A stretch of 64,000 nt of DNA, taken from NCBI GenBank assembly GCA_039029135.1, contig JBCCGT010000013.1, positions 62,001 through 126,000 on the forward strand, in the 5' to 3' direction. This stretch comes from JALZVT01 sp039029135 (GTDB taxonomy: Bacteria > Pseudomonadota > Gammaproteobacteria > Pseudomonadales > Azotimanducaceae). The notes under the pieces are model-generated. The model was not told the origin of the DNA. It was given only the letters and a program-made list of their open reading frames with translations, and searched no databases. The stretch's first letter is position 1. Each line of letters opens with the position of its first letter. A program made the position numbers and the translations under genes. This document shows positions 7,854-18,500 of this stretch, in pieces.

Positions 7854-8923
7854 GCGCGGCTCTCGAAGTCGATGCGCGGATCGACCAGTGTGTAGACGAT
7901 ATCGCCGATGAGCTGCATCAAGAGGCCGATCAGGGTAAACACGAACAGCGTTCCGAACAGAATCGGGTAGTCGCGCTTGATCACGGCGTCGAAACCCAGG
8001 AGCCCAATCCCCTCGAGCCCGAAGATGACCTCGATCAACAGGGCGCCCGTGTAGAGGATCGAGATGAATGCCGCCGGAAAGCCGGCGATGACGATCAGCA
8101 TCGCGTTGCGAAATACGTGGCCGTACAGCACGCGCCGTTCGGTCAGGCCTTTCGAGCGCGCCGTCAGCACGTACTGTTTCGACAGCTCTTCCAGAAACGA
8201 ATTCTTGGTCAGCATGACCAGCGTCGCGAAACCGCCGATAGTCAGCGCGATCAGTGGCAGCGTCAGATGCCACAGATAGTCTTTCACCTGGCCCCACCAG
8301 GTGAGTTCCGCGAAGTTGTCCGAGACCAGCCCGCGCAGCGGGAACCAATCGAAATAGGAGCCGCCGGCGAATACGACCAGCAGGAGGATGGCGAACAGGA
8401 ATCCGGGAACCGCATAGGCCGTAAACACAAGCCCGGACGTCCACAGATCGAAAGAGGATCCGTCACGCACCGCCTTCGCTATGCCGAGCGGTATGGAGAT
8501 CGAATAGATGAGCAGCAGCGACCACAGACCGAGCGAGAGCGATACGGGCAGGCGTTCGACGACGAGATCGAAGACCGGGCGATCCTGAAAGAAGCTGCTG
8601 CCGAAATCGAGGCGCGCGTAGTCCCACAGCATCGAAAAGAAGCGCACGTGGGCGGGCTGATCGAATCCGAACTGGGCCTCCAGCTCCGCGAGCAGCTCGG
8701 GCGGCAGACCGCTCGAACCCGTGTAGCCGCCCGTATCGGGCGGGCCCATGCTCGCACCGGCCGACACAGACGCGGTGCTCGACATGTTGAGTCCGGCGCT
8801 CTGGGCGATCACCTGTTCGATGGGTCCGCCGGGTGCGAACTGGATGATCGCGAAATTGATCACCATGATCCCCAGCAGCGTCGGCAGGATCAGCAGCAGT
8901 CGGCGCAGAACATAGCGACCCAC
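7850..8923 (-). CDS. yejB: peptide ABC transporter permease
   Basis: 357 residues beginning at GTG 8923, directly against the yejA stop. The N-terminus MGRYVLRRLLLILPTLLGIM is the classic DppB-type first helix. There are about six transmembrane segments, and the EAA loop is at TARSKGLTERRVLYGHVFRN. The insertion with AGLNMSSTASVSAG after the first periplasmic PGGP motif is typical of YejB rather than DppB. Partner of YejE and YejF. Confidence 0.93.
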   Translation of the reverse strand: MGRYVLRRLLLILPTLLGIMVINFAIIQFAPGGPIEQVIAQSAGLNMSSTASVSAGASMGPPDTGGYTGSSGLPPELLAELEAQFGFDQPAHVRFFSMLWDYARLDFGSSFFQDRPVFDLVVERLPVSLSLGLWSLLLIYSISIPLGIAKAVRDGSSFDLWTSGLVFTAYAVPGFLFAILLLVVFAGGSYFDWFPLRGLVSDNFAELTWWGQVKDYLWHLTLPLIALTIGGFATLVMLTKNSFLEELSKQYVLTARSKGLTERRVLYGHVFRNAMLIVIAGFPAAFISILYTGALLIEVIFGLEGIGLLGFDAVIKRDYPILFGTLFVFTLIGLLMQLIGDIVYTLVDPRIDFESRA

Positions 8924-10876
8924 CTATTGCGCCCCGACAGCCGTTGCTGATTCTTCCGCATTCGACGCACGAATGCGCTCGACGCGGGCCGCCTTCTCGG
9001 CGTCCCACCACCAGGCGTCGTAGAACGCCTCGCGCTCGAGCAGCCCGTAGGACGCGCGCCCGAAGCGATCCCAGTACGCCATCGCCTTGTGCGTTCGCGA
9101 CGAGCTTGGCACGAAGTAGAAGTTCCACATCAGCACCCGGTCGAGCGCCCGAATCGCCGCGATGTAGTCCGCCTGCGTCTGCGCGGTACGCGCGTGCTCG
9201 ATCATGGCGTCGACGGCCGGATTCTGGATCGCCGTCCAGTTCGGGCCGTAGGTCATCTGCGCCGAGTCCGAGTGAAACTGATTGGTGATTAACAGGATCG
9301 GCGTGTTGTTCGGCAGAAACCAAATCGCGCCCGCGTCGAAATCGCCGGAACGCATGCGATGCAGCCAGGACGAGATCTCCGGCGCCTTGATCGTCGACTC
9401 GATGCCCACCTTGGCGAGCACGCGCTGATAGGGAATGAACGACGCGCCAAGCGCGGGCGACACCGCGACGAAGCGAATCTTGAACGGCTCCCCCGTTCGC
9501 TCGTGCACCAGCTTGTGGTCGCGCAGGACCCACCCCGCCGCCGCAAGCAACTCCAGGGCGCGCTTGACGTCCGCGCGGTGCCAGCCGGTGCCCTCACGCG
9601 GCTTGCGTGCCCATTCCTGCGTAAACACCCGAGGCGGTAGCTGGTCGCGAAACGGCTCCAGCAATCGCAGCTCGCGTTCGGACGGCAGACCCCGATGCGC
9701 AAGCTCCGAGCCGTGAAAGAAGCTGGTGGCCAGACCGAAGAAGTTATAGCTGCCCACGCGATTCAACCAGGCGGAGTCGCGCAGCAGCCACAGCGCCTCG
9801 CGCACCCTAATGTCCTGAAAACGCGGCTGGCGGAGGTTCCAGAATATCGGCCACCACATGCCGGCTGGTTTCAGGGTTTGCACCAACTCGGTCTTAAAGG
9901 CGCCGGCCCGAACCGCCGGAAAATCGTAACCGGTGGCCCAGCGCGGCGGCACCGTCTCCTCGCGCAGATCGATCAGGTCGCCCTTGACTGCCTCGTACTG
10001 CACCTGATCGTCACGGAAGTAGTCGACGACGATCTGATCGAAGTTATAGCGTCCCCTGTTGACGGGAATGTCTTTGCCCCAGTAGTCATCGACGCGCTCG
10101 TAAACGATCTGCCGGCCCAGCTTGAATTCGGCGACGCGATAAGGACCGCTACCCAGCGGCGGCTCCGTGCCCGCGCGCGTGACGTCGCGATCGGCCCAGT
10201 AGTGGGCGGGCAGAATCGGCAGCACGCCGAGGCGCTGCGGCAGCGACGGATCACCGCGATAGGCCGGATCGACCCAGACGCGAAACTCGCGCGCGTTCAG
10301 CACCTCGAGGCGTTCGAACACGGCCATCGGTTGGCGAATGCTGGGCCGCGCCCGGTTGCGGTAGACGTCGAAGGTGAACTCGTAGTCGGCGACCGTGATC
10401 GGTTTGCCGTCATGCCAGCGCGCGCCCTCGCGCAGCAGGAACGCGATCCAGGATCCATCTGGCGCCACCGCGACGCCCTCGGCGAGTCGCCCGTAGCGTT
10501 CGCTGGTGGTGTCGATCGCCAGCGACAGTAAGCGGTCGTAGAGCCAGTTGCGGTACGGAACCCAGGTGTTGACGCCCGCGACTATGCGTCCGGTCATCGG
10601 CACTTCGGAGAAGGTATCCCAGTTACCCATGTCGCCGATCCGCAGCCGACCACCCTTCGGCGCCTCCGGGTTGTGATAACGAAAGTGGGTAAAGTCAGCC
10701 GGGTAGCTGAGATCGGCGAGGTAGGCGATGCCGTGCTGGTAGCTGATGCCGGTCGCCGCTGAAACCGTTGCGGCCCGTCCTTCGGCGCAGGCAAACAGCA
10801 GCGACGCGAGCGCCAGCACGCGCCAGGCGGCGGCGCCACATTCGACCCGGTCACGACGGTAGTCGAGCGATCTCAA
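8924..10876 (-). CDS. yejA: periplasmic peptide-binding protein of the Yej importer
   Basis: SBP_bac_5 family solute-binding protein. Recognisable parts are the entry motif HGIAYLADLSYPADFTHFRY, NPEAPKGGRLRIG, and ARWHDGKPITVADYEFTFDV. The C-terminal half has the usual FxxxRNF-like NFYFVPSSSRTHKAMAYWDR. The start is uncertain: TTG 10876 gives a 650-residue protein with a long n-region and the signal core ALASLLFACAEGRA, whereas the open frame reaches 10996. It captures oligopeptides in the periplasm for YejBEF. First gene of the four-gene operon; gene order A-B-E-F is that of E. coli. Confidence 0.88.
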   Translation of the reverse strand: MRSLDYRRDRVECGAAAWRVLALASLLFACAEGRAATVSAATGISYQHGIAYLADLSYPADFTHFRYHNPEAPKGGRLRIGDMGNWDTFSEVPMTGRIVAGVNTWVPYRNWLYDRLLSLAIDTTSERYGRLAEGVAVAPDGSWIAFLLREGARWHDGKPITVADYEFTFDVYRNRARPSIRQPMAVFERLEVLNAREFRVWVDPAYRGDPSLPQRLGVLPILPAHYWADRDVTRAGTEPPLGSGPYRVAEFKLGRQIVYERVDDYWGKDIPVNRGRYNFDQIVVDYFRDDQVQYEAVKGDLIDLREETVPPRWATGYDFPAVRAGAFKTELVQTLKPAGMWWPIFWNLRQPRFQDIRVREALWLLRDSAWLNRVGSYNFFGLATSFFHGSELAHRGLPSERELRLLEPFRDQLPPRVFTQEWARKPREGTGWHRADVKRALELLAAAGWVLRDHKLVHERTGEPFKIRFVAVSPALGASFIPYQRVLAKVGIESTIKAPEISSWLHRMRSGDFDAGAIWFLPNNTPILLITNQFHSDSAQMTYGPNWTAIQNPAVDAMIEHARTAQTQADYIAAIRALDRVLMWNFYFVPSSSRTHKAMAYWDRFGRASYGLLEREAFYDAWWWDAEKAARVERIRASNAEESATAVGAQ

Positions 10877-11086
10877 CGGCCTGATGTTCCCTTCTTCCCC
10901 CAATCCGATCTTACGCCGCCGCCCCAGAAGCTCAATTTGACGATCGGGCCGCAGTCTGAGCGGCTTGCGGGGTGGCGCGGAGCGAGCCGCCAACAAAAGA
11001 GTAACGGCGCGAGCCGCTCACACGAGTGGCGCAGCACAATCGGAGTACCATCGACACACAGGCGGATACAACGGAGGGGCCCATCG

Positions 11087-11857
11087 ATGTACGAATTAAC
11101 CGACAAGATCGCGGTAGTCACAGGCGCGAGCCGCGGCATCGGCGAGGCGAGTGCGCGTGCACTCGATGCCGCCGGAGCGCGCGTCATACTCACCGGCCGC
11201 ACGGTCGACGACCTGCGGCGCGTGGCCGCGGAACTGGGAAACGACCCGATCATCATCGAATCAGATCTCGAGCCAGCGGGCTCGGGCACGCAGCTTGCCG
11301 AGGCCATCCTCGAGCAAGTCGAGGGCATCGACATACTCGTGAACAACGCCGGCATCCCGATGCGGCGCACGCCAGACGCCCTGACCGAAGACGATTTCGA
11401 TCAGGTGTTTTCGATCAACGTGCGTTCGCTGCTGTTCCTGTCCATTGGCCTGGCGCCCGCCATGATCGAGCGGGGCGGCGGCTCGATCATCAACATCTCG
11501 TCGGTCGCGAGCCTCCGCGGCCCCCTGGGGCGCGTCGCTTACGCCGGCACCAAGGGGGCTGTCGACGCTATGACGCGGGCACTGGCAGCCGACTGGGGAC
11601 CGAGCGGCATCCGCGTCAACGCCATCTGCCCCGGGCTGATCGCGACGGCTATCTGGGAAGACAATCGCAAGAACGTCCCCGGCCTGATCGAACAGCTCGA
11701 AGCGCAGATCGCGCTGAAGCGCTGGGGATTCGGTGACGACATTGGCGACGTGGTGCTGTTTCTGGCCTCGCACGCCGCTCGCTACGTCACCGGCGAGGTC
11801 ATCGCCGTCGACGGCGGCATGGCGCGTGTCGGGACCGGCGCACCGCCGAAGTCGTGA
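11087..11857 (+). CDS. short-chain dehydrogenase/reductase
   Basis: 256 residues. ATG 11087 follows a GGAGG site at 11073, so the longer open frame upstream is not used. The NAD(P)-binding motif TGASRGIG is at residues ~13-20, NNAG near 90, catalytic Ser in INISSVAS and YAGTK (Tyr-x3-Lys) around 155-160, and the C-terminal PG motif CPGLIATA. Classical SDR acting as an alcohol or 3-oxoacyl reductase; substrate unknown. It is convergent with the PhyH-HEAT gene and lies next to the catabolic operon, but on the other strand. Confidence 0.88.
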   Translation: MYELTDKIAVVTGASRGIGEASARALDAAGARVILTGRTVDDLRRVAAELGNDPIIIESDLEPAGSGTQLAEAILEQVEGIDILVNNAGIPMRRTPDALTEDDFDQVFSINVRSLLFLSIGLAPAMIERGGGSIINISSVASLRGPLGRVAYAGTKGAVDAMTRALAADWGPSGIRVNAICPGLIATAIWEDNRKNVPGLIEQLEAQIALKRWGFGDDIGDVVLFLASHAARYVTGEVIAVDGGMARVGTGAPPKS

Positions 11858-11882
11858 GCGCAAATCCAATCGCCCGCGAACG

Positions 11883-13346
11883 CTAGTACTGCCTGATCCC
11901 GAACAGGCTCGCGTCCCAGCGCTCGCCGCGCAGCTTGCGCAGCGCGGCGCGCATGCCGACGGCGGTACCGAAACGGCACAGCGCCTCGCCCGCGATGTCG
12001 CCGACATAGCCACAGTCGTCGTCCAGCGCGTGGACGAGCATGTTCTCAACGGACTCGATCGCAAGCGTCCCGCGCTCCAGCGCGCAGAGCAAGGCGAACA
12101 TGGCGTTCATGCGAATCTGATCCTGCGCGCACCAACCCCGCATCACCTCGGCCGCCTGCCAGGCGGTGTTCACTACGCGCAGCAGCCCTTCGATCGCGGC
12201 CTCCGCGCCGGACACCGAACCGAGCGCGGCCAGCGCGTCGAGGGCCTGCCTGACCACGACCTGTTCGGCGTCGTCGAGCAGCGCGACCAACAGCGGCTGG
12301 GCCTGCTGCTCGCCGATCTCGCCGAGCGCAAACGCGGCGTTCGCTCGCAGCCAGGGATCGTCGTTGGCAACAAGGCGCTCGAGCGCCGGCAGCGCCGCCG
12401 GGCCGCACATGGCCAGTTCGTAGGTCGCGGGCTCCATGGCGACCGCGCGCTCCGACCAGCGTCGGGTACGCGTCTGCGCGTCGCGGGGCAGCGGCGCGCC
12501 GCTCGCATCGCGCGCGAGTTTGCGCCGATGCAGACCGCGACCCGCGACCGCGAGTAGTTCGGCCTCTAATCGTTGGCTGCGTTCCGCGGCAGCGTTGTCG
12601 CCACCGCCAATGGAGGCGCCGTGCAGCCAGCGCCAGACCCATTCCTGCTCGGCATTCGGTGGCTCGGCGAGCGGCCAGTCGGCCAGGTCCTGCGCGGCGG
12701 GAGCGGTCGTGCGACTGAACACAAACTTGATCATGAAGCGCGGATCGCGCGTGAAGTTCGGAAAGGCCGCGTGGACGATGTCGAAGTGCAGCACGAACAG
12801 ATCCCCGGCGCGCACATCGTCCGCCATGACGACGCGCTCCGGCGCCTCCGCGCTGGCGCCGTACTGGCTGCCCGGAACGATTCGCGTCGGTCCCATCGCG
12901 GGCGGCGTATCGTGCGGAAAATAGAAGACGATCAGGTGACGCGGCAGAAAGTGCCGTGCCCGCGCCAGCGGGCTTTGCGCATCCTGATGCCAGATCGATC
13001 CCGCCAGCGAGCCGGGCCCCATCGGCGGCGCGTTCGCCGTCGGATCCAGCGGACCTTCCGCCGGTTCGCAGGGCGTCGACAGATGCACGGCGCGGTGCGG
13101 GTGCAGCAAATATCCGGGGCCGAGTAGCTGCTCGAGCGTCGCCGCCAGCGCCGGGGCCTCCGCGACCTCACGCAGTTCAGGAACACGCGCCATGATGTTG
13201 TTGCCCATCAGGAACTCGTGGGCATGGACGTGGCGCAGCTTGTCGGTGACGGTCGCGTTGATATCGGGCGCCACATCGGCGCGCACACGCACAAAGCCGT
13301 CGACGACGAATTGCGCGAGCTGTTTTGGATCAAGCGGCGCGGACAT
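11883..13346 (-). CDS. PhyH-type Fe(II)/2-oxoglutarate dioxygenase fused to C-terminal HEAT-like repeats
   Basis: 487 residues. The N-terminal ~280 are a phytanoyl-CoA-dioxygenase-like domain: iron ligands in WHQDAQSP (His-x-Asp), distal His in FDIVHAAF, and the 2-oxoglutarate-contact Arg expected after it. From about residue 320 the sequence turns into repeated paired helices with HEAT/PBS-lyase character (WLRANAAFALGEIGEQQAQP, VVVRQALDALAALGS, MNAMFALLCALERG, DIAGEALCRFGTAV). Such repeats mediate protein or peptide binding. The fusion is unusual for the family. Last gene of the minus-strand catabolic operon, 36 bases downstream of the enolase-superfamily gene. Confidence 0.82.
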   Translation of the reverse strand: MSAPLDPKQLAQFVVDGFVRVRADVAPDINATVTDKLRHVHAHEFLMGNNIMARVPELREVAEAPALAATLEQLLGPGYLLHPHRAVHLSTPCEPAEGPLDPTANAPPMGPGSLAGSIWHQDAQSPLARARHFLPRHLIVFYFPHDTPPAMGPTRIVPGSQYGASAEAPERVVMADDVRAGDLFVLHFDIVHAAFPNFTRDPRFMIKFVFSRTTAPAAQDLADWPLAEPPNAEQEWVWRWLHGASIGGGDNAAAERSQRLEAELLAVAGRGLHRRKLARDASGAPLPRDAQTRTRRWSERAVAMEPATYELAMCGPAALPALERLVANDDPWLRANAAFALGEIGEQQAQPLLVALLDDAEQVVVRQALDALAALGSVSGAEAAIEGLLRVVNTAWQAAEVMRGWCAQDQIRMNAMFALLCALERGTLAIESVENMLVHALDDDCGYVGDIAGEALCRFGTAVGMRAALRKLRGERWDASLFGIRQY

Positions 13347-13382
13347 CGCGCTACCGCCGTCTCGACTGGGACGTATCTGTCA

Positions 13383-14495
13383 TCAACGCAGCTCCGCCAC
13401 CTTGTTGTGTTCGATCAGGTCGAAGTCGATCCGAGCGCCCAATCCCGGCGCCTCGAACGCGTGCACCATGCCCTCCGCGTCGACCTCGATGTCCTCGATC
13501 AAGCCGTGCTTTTGTACGGCGTCTGGCAACAGCACCTCGAAGTACTCGCAGTTTTTGATGGCCATGATCAGGTGCAGATTGGCGACGTTGTTCAGCGAGT
13601 TGCCGCCGTGGTGCACCTCGTAGTTCATCTGAAACGCCTCCGCCAGGTGGGCGGTCTTGAGGCACGAGGTTAGGCCCCCCTTGATGGCGACGTCGCCGCG
13701 CAGGTAATCGGTCGCCTGCTGCATGATCCAGGGCGCGTACGCGGTGGGTCCGGTGCTGGGCATCTCCGTCGCCATCAGCGGCACGGAGAGCACCTGCTTG
13801 AGTTTTACATAGCCGTTGATGTCGTCGTACGCCAACGGATCCTCGTACCAGTAGAAATCCAGCTCCTCGACCGCGCGACCCACCCGCAGGGCCTGGGGAT
13901 AGTCGTACGACCAGGTGGAATCCAGCATCAGGCGATAGTCGCCACCGACGGCATCGCGGACGCGGCGACAGATCTCGATATCGAGCTCGGGAATCGCCGG
14001 TGGATGAATCTTGTACGCCTGCCAGCCAGCCTCGCGATAGCGCAGCGCCTCGTCCGCATACGCCTCGGGCGCATCGAACACCGCGGAGCTCGCGTAGGCC
14101 GGCACCGACGTTCGATAGCTGCCCATGTAGCGATGGATCGGCACGCCGGCGGCCTTAGCCGCCAGATCCCACAGGGCGACGTCGATGGCGCCGATGACCC
14201 GCATCACGCCGCCCATCGCCCAACCCGCCATTGACTGCCAGATGCGTTCCCGCGCCAGCGGATCCTGACCCAGCAGCAGGGGTTTGTAGCGCTTGACGAT
14301 GAGCTCGGCGTCATTGCCCAGCGGGCTGAGGGCCGAGCCCAGAAAGGCGTGCCCCTCGATGCCGTCGTCGGTGATGATGCGCACCAGCCCCATGTGGGTG
14401 CTGCGACTGCCCGAACTCTTCACCCGCAGCGTGTAGCGGGTCGGTGGAATGTCGCGCCACTCCCACACCGTCACCGCGACGTCGACGATCTTCAT
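13383..14495 (-). CDS. enolase-superfamily (mandelate racemase/muconate lactonizing) enzyme
   Basis: 370 residues with the standard capping domain and TIM barrel. Visible active-site elements are Lys-x-His in QAYKIHPP, metal ligands Asp in MLDSTWS, Glu in YWYEDPL and Glu in ATEMPS, then VHHGGNSLNN near 300. Members abstract the alpha-proton of a carboxylate and catalyse dehydration, racemisation or cycloisomerisation, here probably of an acid sugar or hydroxy acid. Start ATG 14495 has AAGGAG upstream. Same operon as the neighbouring SDR and carboxylase. Confidence 0.85.
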   Translation of the reverse strand: MKIVDVAVTVWEWRDIPPTRYTLRVKSSGSRSTHMGLVRIITDDGIEGHAFLGSALSPLGNDAELIVKRYKPLLLGQDPLARERIWQSMAGWAMGGVMRVIGAIDVALWDLAAKAAGVPIHRYMGSYRTSVPAYASSAVFDAPEAYADEALRYREAGWQAYKIHPPAIPELDIEICRRVRDAVGGDYRLMLDSTWSYDYPQALRVGRAVEELDFYWYEDPLAYDDINGYVKLKQVLSVPLMATEMPSTGPTAYAPWIMQQATDYLRGDVAIKGGLTSCLKTAHLAEAFQMNYEVHHGGNSLNNVANLHLIMAIKNCEYFEVLLPDAVQKHGLIEDIEVDAEGMVHAFEAPGLGARIDFDLIEHNKVAELR

Positions 14496-14556
14496 GGTCG
14501 ATCTCCTTCTCTGTCCTTTTGGCGCCCTATGAGCCCATTCTCGGCGGGCTGTCGCC

Positions 14557-15516
14557 TCAGCCTTTAAACATCGGCCCTTTCAGAATCGCCGACGGCACGG
14601 CGGCGCCCGAAAACGCGTCGGCGTTGTCGAGTTCCCCGGCCAACAGGTTGTCGAGCCGCTCCCGGATGATTGTCTGCGCGTCGAACGGGCGATCGTGGTC
14701 GACGTAGGGCGGCACGTTGTCGGTCACCACGTAGAACTTGCCCGCCGCGATCAGATCGAACACCTGCCGCGCGTGGTTATCCGGCGTCATCGCATAGGTC
14801 ATGTCGCTGATCGCGCTCGCCGTCACTTCTTCTGGTTCGATTTCGCCGCGCGCAACGCTGGCGTTTATCTGACTGCTACGGCCCAGCGCAGAGGCGACGA
14901 TGCACGGACACAGCACGTGGACGTGTAGCTGCGGGGACTTGCGGGCGAGTTCGAACGACAGCGATTCCGTCAGCGCGACGACCGCGTGCTTGCTCGCCTG
15001 ATAGGCCGCGCCGCCCCCGTCGCCGCGTACCAGCCCACCCACGCTCGCCGTGGGGCAGACGATGGCGGGCGCGCTGTTGCCTTGCAGCAAGGGCACGAAA
15101 GCCTGCAGCGTGTTCACCACCCCGACGACGTTGACCTCGAGCGTGGTGCGCCATTCGCTCGCCGTGCTCTTGAGCACGGTGTGCGGAAAAATGACGCCGG
15201 CGTTCGCGAACAGCGCGCCGATTCGGTTGTCGGGAAACGCCGCACCGATCGCCTCGCGCGCGCGTGCGAGATCCTCTGGATCGGTGACGTCGCAGCGCAC
15301 GCCCAGCGCGCGAACCCCGGGAAACTCGGCGGCGAGTTGCTGCTCGGCGGCCTCGACGAGGCCCGCGTGCAGATCGATGGCGACCACGTGCATGCCCAGT
15401 CGGCCGGCCGCGTGGCGCAGCAGTCCCCAGCCGATACCGTTGTTGCCCGCCCCTGTGACCACCGCGACGGTGTCGCGCAGCTCGTTCAGATCGATTGCGG
15501 TCTGCTGTCTGCTCAT
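14557..15516 (-). CDS. short-chain dehydrogenase/reductase
   Basis: 319 residues from ATG 15516 (AGAGGA upstream); the open frame reaches 15561 but would run into the carboxylase gene. Cofactor motif TGAGNNGIGWG near the N-terminus, ANAG around 95, and YQASKHAV as the Tyr-x3-Lys catalytic site. The extended C-terminus of ~60 residues (DNVPPYVDHDRPFDAQT) is typical of SDRs annotated as general stress or steroid-like dehydrogenases. It lies 28 bases after the carboxylase stop, so it is operonic. Probably oxidises a hydroxyacyl or alcohol intermediate of the pathway. Confidence 0.85.
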   Translation of the reverse strand: MSRQQTAIDLNELRDTVAVVTGAGNNGIGWGLLRHAAGRLGMHVVAIDLHAGLVEAAEQQLAAEFPGVRALGVRCDVTDPEDLARAREAIGAAFPDNRIGALFANAGVIFPHTVLKSTASEWRTTLEVNVVGVVNTLQAFVPLLQGNSAPAIVCPTASVGGLVRGDGGGAAYQASKHAVVALTESLSFELARKSPQLHVHVLCPCIVASALGRSSQINASVARGEIEPEEVTASAISDMTYAMTPDNHARQVFDLIAAGKFYVVTDNVPPYVDHDRPFDAQTIIRERLDNLLAGELDNADAFSGAAVPSAILKGPMFKG

Positions 15517-15544
15517 GCGTTGGTCCTCTTGCTCCGGTTGTCCG

Positions 15545-18500
15545 CTACCAGGTGTCCACAAACGGGTACTTCTTCTCGGTGCGCGGCTCGACCGGCGGCA
15601 GGCGTTTCAGCGACTGGGCAATCCAGGAGCGGGTTTCCGCCGGATCGATCACGTCGTCCAGGCCACCGCCCGCGCTCGCGTTCACCGCCTTGGCGCTGTC
15701 GTAGGCCCGCTCGACGCGGCGCTCGAATTCGAGCCTGCGTTCCTCCGGGTCGCTGATCGCCTCGAGTTCCTTGCGATAGCCCAGCTTGACCGAGCCTTCG
15801 ATGTTCATGCCGGCAAACTCCGCAGTCGGCCACGCCACCGTGAAAAAGCCGACCAGGGCGCTGGCGCCGCACATTGCCTGCACGCCGAGGCCGTAGGCCT
15901 TGCGGACGATGACGCCGAGCAGTGGCGTCGTCAGGTTCGCGCCCGCGTTGAACATGCGCACGCAGTGGCGCACCAGCGCGGTCGCCTCGACCTCCGGGCC
16001 GACCATCATCCCCGGGCAGTCCATCAGCGACAGCACCGGTATGTCGAAGGCGTCGCACAGTTGAATGAAGCGCGCGCCCTTGTCCGCCCCGTCGGAATCG
16101 ATGGCGCCGGCGAGATGGTGCGGGTTGTTGGCGATGACGCCCATCGGCCGACCCTCGACGCGGATAAAGGCGGTGATGACGCCGACGCCAAACGCCCGGC
16201 GAATCTCCAGCACCGAGTCGACATCAGCGATGGTGTCGATGATCTCCCGCATGTCGTACAGCCGCAGTCGGTTCTCGGGCACGACGTGGCGCAGGGGGCG
16301 CTGATCGTGTGCTTCCCAGGAATCGGTCGCGCCCTGGAAATAGGACAGGTATTGCTTGGCGACGGCGACCGACTCCGCCTGATCCTTGACGAGAATGTCG
16401 ACCACCCCGTTCGGGACCTGAAAGCTCATCGGCCCGACTTCCTCCGGCGTGTACACCCCCAGACCGCCGCCCTCGATCATGGCCGGTCCGCCCATCGCCA
16501 CGGTCGAGCCCTCGGTCGCGATGATGACGTCGCAGCAGGCGAGCAGCGCCGTGTTGCCGGCAAAGCAGCGACCGTTCGTCACCCCGACCAGCGGCACTAG
16601 GCCGGAGAGCTGCGAGAAGGTCGTAAAGGTGTGCGTGTCGAAGGCGACGCCGGGGCCCGTGGAGTCGTCGCCCGGGCGGCCGCCGCCGCCCTCGCCAAAC
16701 AGCACCAGCGGCAGCCGGAAGCGATGCGCCAACTCGAACATGCGGTCCTGCTTGTAGTGATTGCGCGCGCCCTGGGTGCCCGCCAGCACGGTGTAGTCGT
16801 AAGCGACGACCATCGCCCGCGCCGCCTCTTCGCCAAACAGATCCGCGTTGATGGTGCAGGTGCCCGCCACAACCCCGTCGCCCGGCGTCTGTTCGCGCAG
16901 CTCCTCCATCGTTCTGCGCCGATGCTGCCGCGCGACCACGAGCGGCCAGTACTCCTTGAAACTGCCGTCGTCATAGAGCTCGGCCAGGTCTTCGCGAATC
17001 ATTCGATAGCCGCGAGCGGTCCGACGCGCCACCGCCTGCTGACGATGTTCGTCGAGCGTGAAGGCGTGACGATCCAGATTCTCCTGCAGGTCCGGCCGAA
17101 TAAAGTCCGGATCGATGGCGGTTTCGGTCTGCACGGTGCCGCCGCTGACTTCCACCGCCTCGATGAAGACGACCGGATAGCCCTCGCGAACCACGTCGCC
17201 CCGATTCATCGTGATCTGCCGCACCACGCCGTCGGTGTCGGCGGCGATGACGTGCTCCATCTTCATGGCTTCGACGATGGCCACGGCCTGGCCGCGCCGG
17301 ACTTCGTCGCCCTCGCTGACCTCTATGGCAACCAGGGTCCCCTGTATGGGTGCGGCGAGGCCGATCGTGCCGTCCGGACCAACGGCCTCGGGCGCGGCCG
17401 GGCCGGCGCCCGCTGCGCCGACCTGCGCCTTGACCCGCGCGTCGTGATCGAACAGCGCCAGCGGATCGCTGGTGTCGACCTGGGCGCCCGCGAAACCGGT
17501 GGCTGCAGAAGCGTCCGGGGCCGCGGTTGCGACGAAGCGCTCGGGCGCGGCATCGGGCTGCGCCAGCTCGGCGACGTTGGCGTCGAGCCAGCGCGTGTGC
17601 ACGCGACCCGCGACAAAGTCGGGGTGACCGATGATGCGCCGCAGGAACGCCCGGTTGGTGCGCACGCCCTCGATGCGAAACTCCGACAGCGCGCGTATCG
17701 CCTTGGTCGCGGCACCGCCGACGGTCGGCGCGTGGACAATCACCTTCGCGAGCAGCGAGTCGTACAGCGCCGACGTCTGGTAACCGGCATAGCCGAAGCC
17801 GTCGGTGCGCACACCCGGGCCGCTGGGCGCATCGTACGCGGTGAGCGTGCCGGTGCTCGGGCGCACGTTGCCCTGCGCGTCGATGGACTCCATGCACACG
17901 CGCGCCTGAATGGCGTGACCCCGCAGTGGCGGCGGCTCGGCCAGCCCGAGTGCATCGAGCGTGGCGCCGCCGGCGAGACGCATCTGCGCCACGGCCAGAT
18001 CCACTCCCGTCACCGCCTCGGTGACGGTGTGCTCGACCTGCAGGCGCGCGTTGGCCTCGATGAAAACAGAGCGGTCGGGACCGTCCGCGTTTGCATCCAC
18101 GAGGAACTCGAAGGTGCCGAGGCTTTCGTAGCCGACGGACTCCGCGAAGCGAACGGCCGCCGCGATGATCTGCTGTCGCAGGTCGTCGTCGAGCTCTATC
18201 GCGGGCGCGACCTCGACGACCTTCTGGTTGCGCCTCTGCGCGCTGCACTCGCGCTCGCCGAGATGCGTCACACCACCGCGACCGTCGCCGATGATCTGCA
18301 CCTCGACATGACGTGCGTGAGGCAGAAAGGCCTCGACGTAGAGTTCGGCAACGCCAAAGGAAGCCTGTGCCTCGGACTGGCAGCGTTCGAACGCGGCGTC
18401 CAGATCGTCGAGGTTTTCGACGGCGCGGGTACCGCGGCCGCCGCCGCCGGCGAGCGCCTTCAGCATAACGCCGCCGCCGTCCTGCGCGACAAAGAACGCC

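Noticed and set aside
7854..8444. Upstream extension of the yejE frame.
   Set aside because: This stretch is the yejB gene in another frame; GTG 7853 with GTGA overlap is the proper start.
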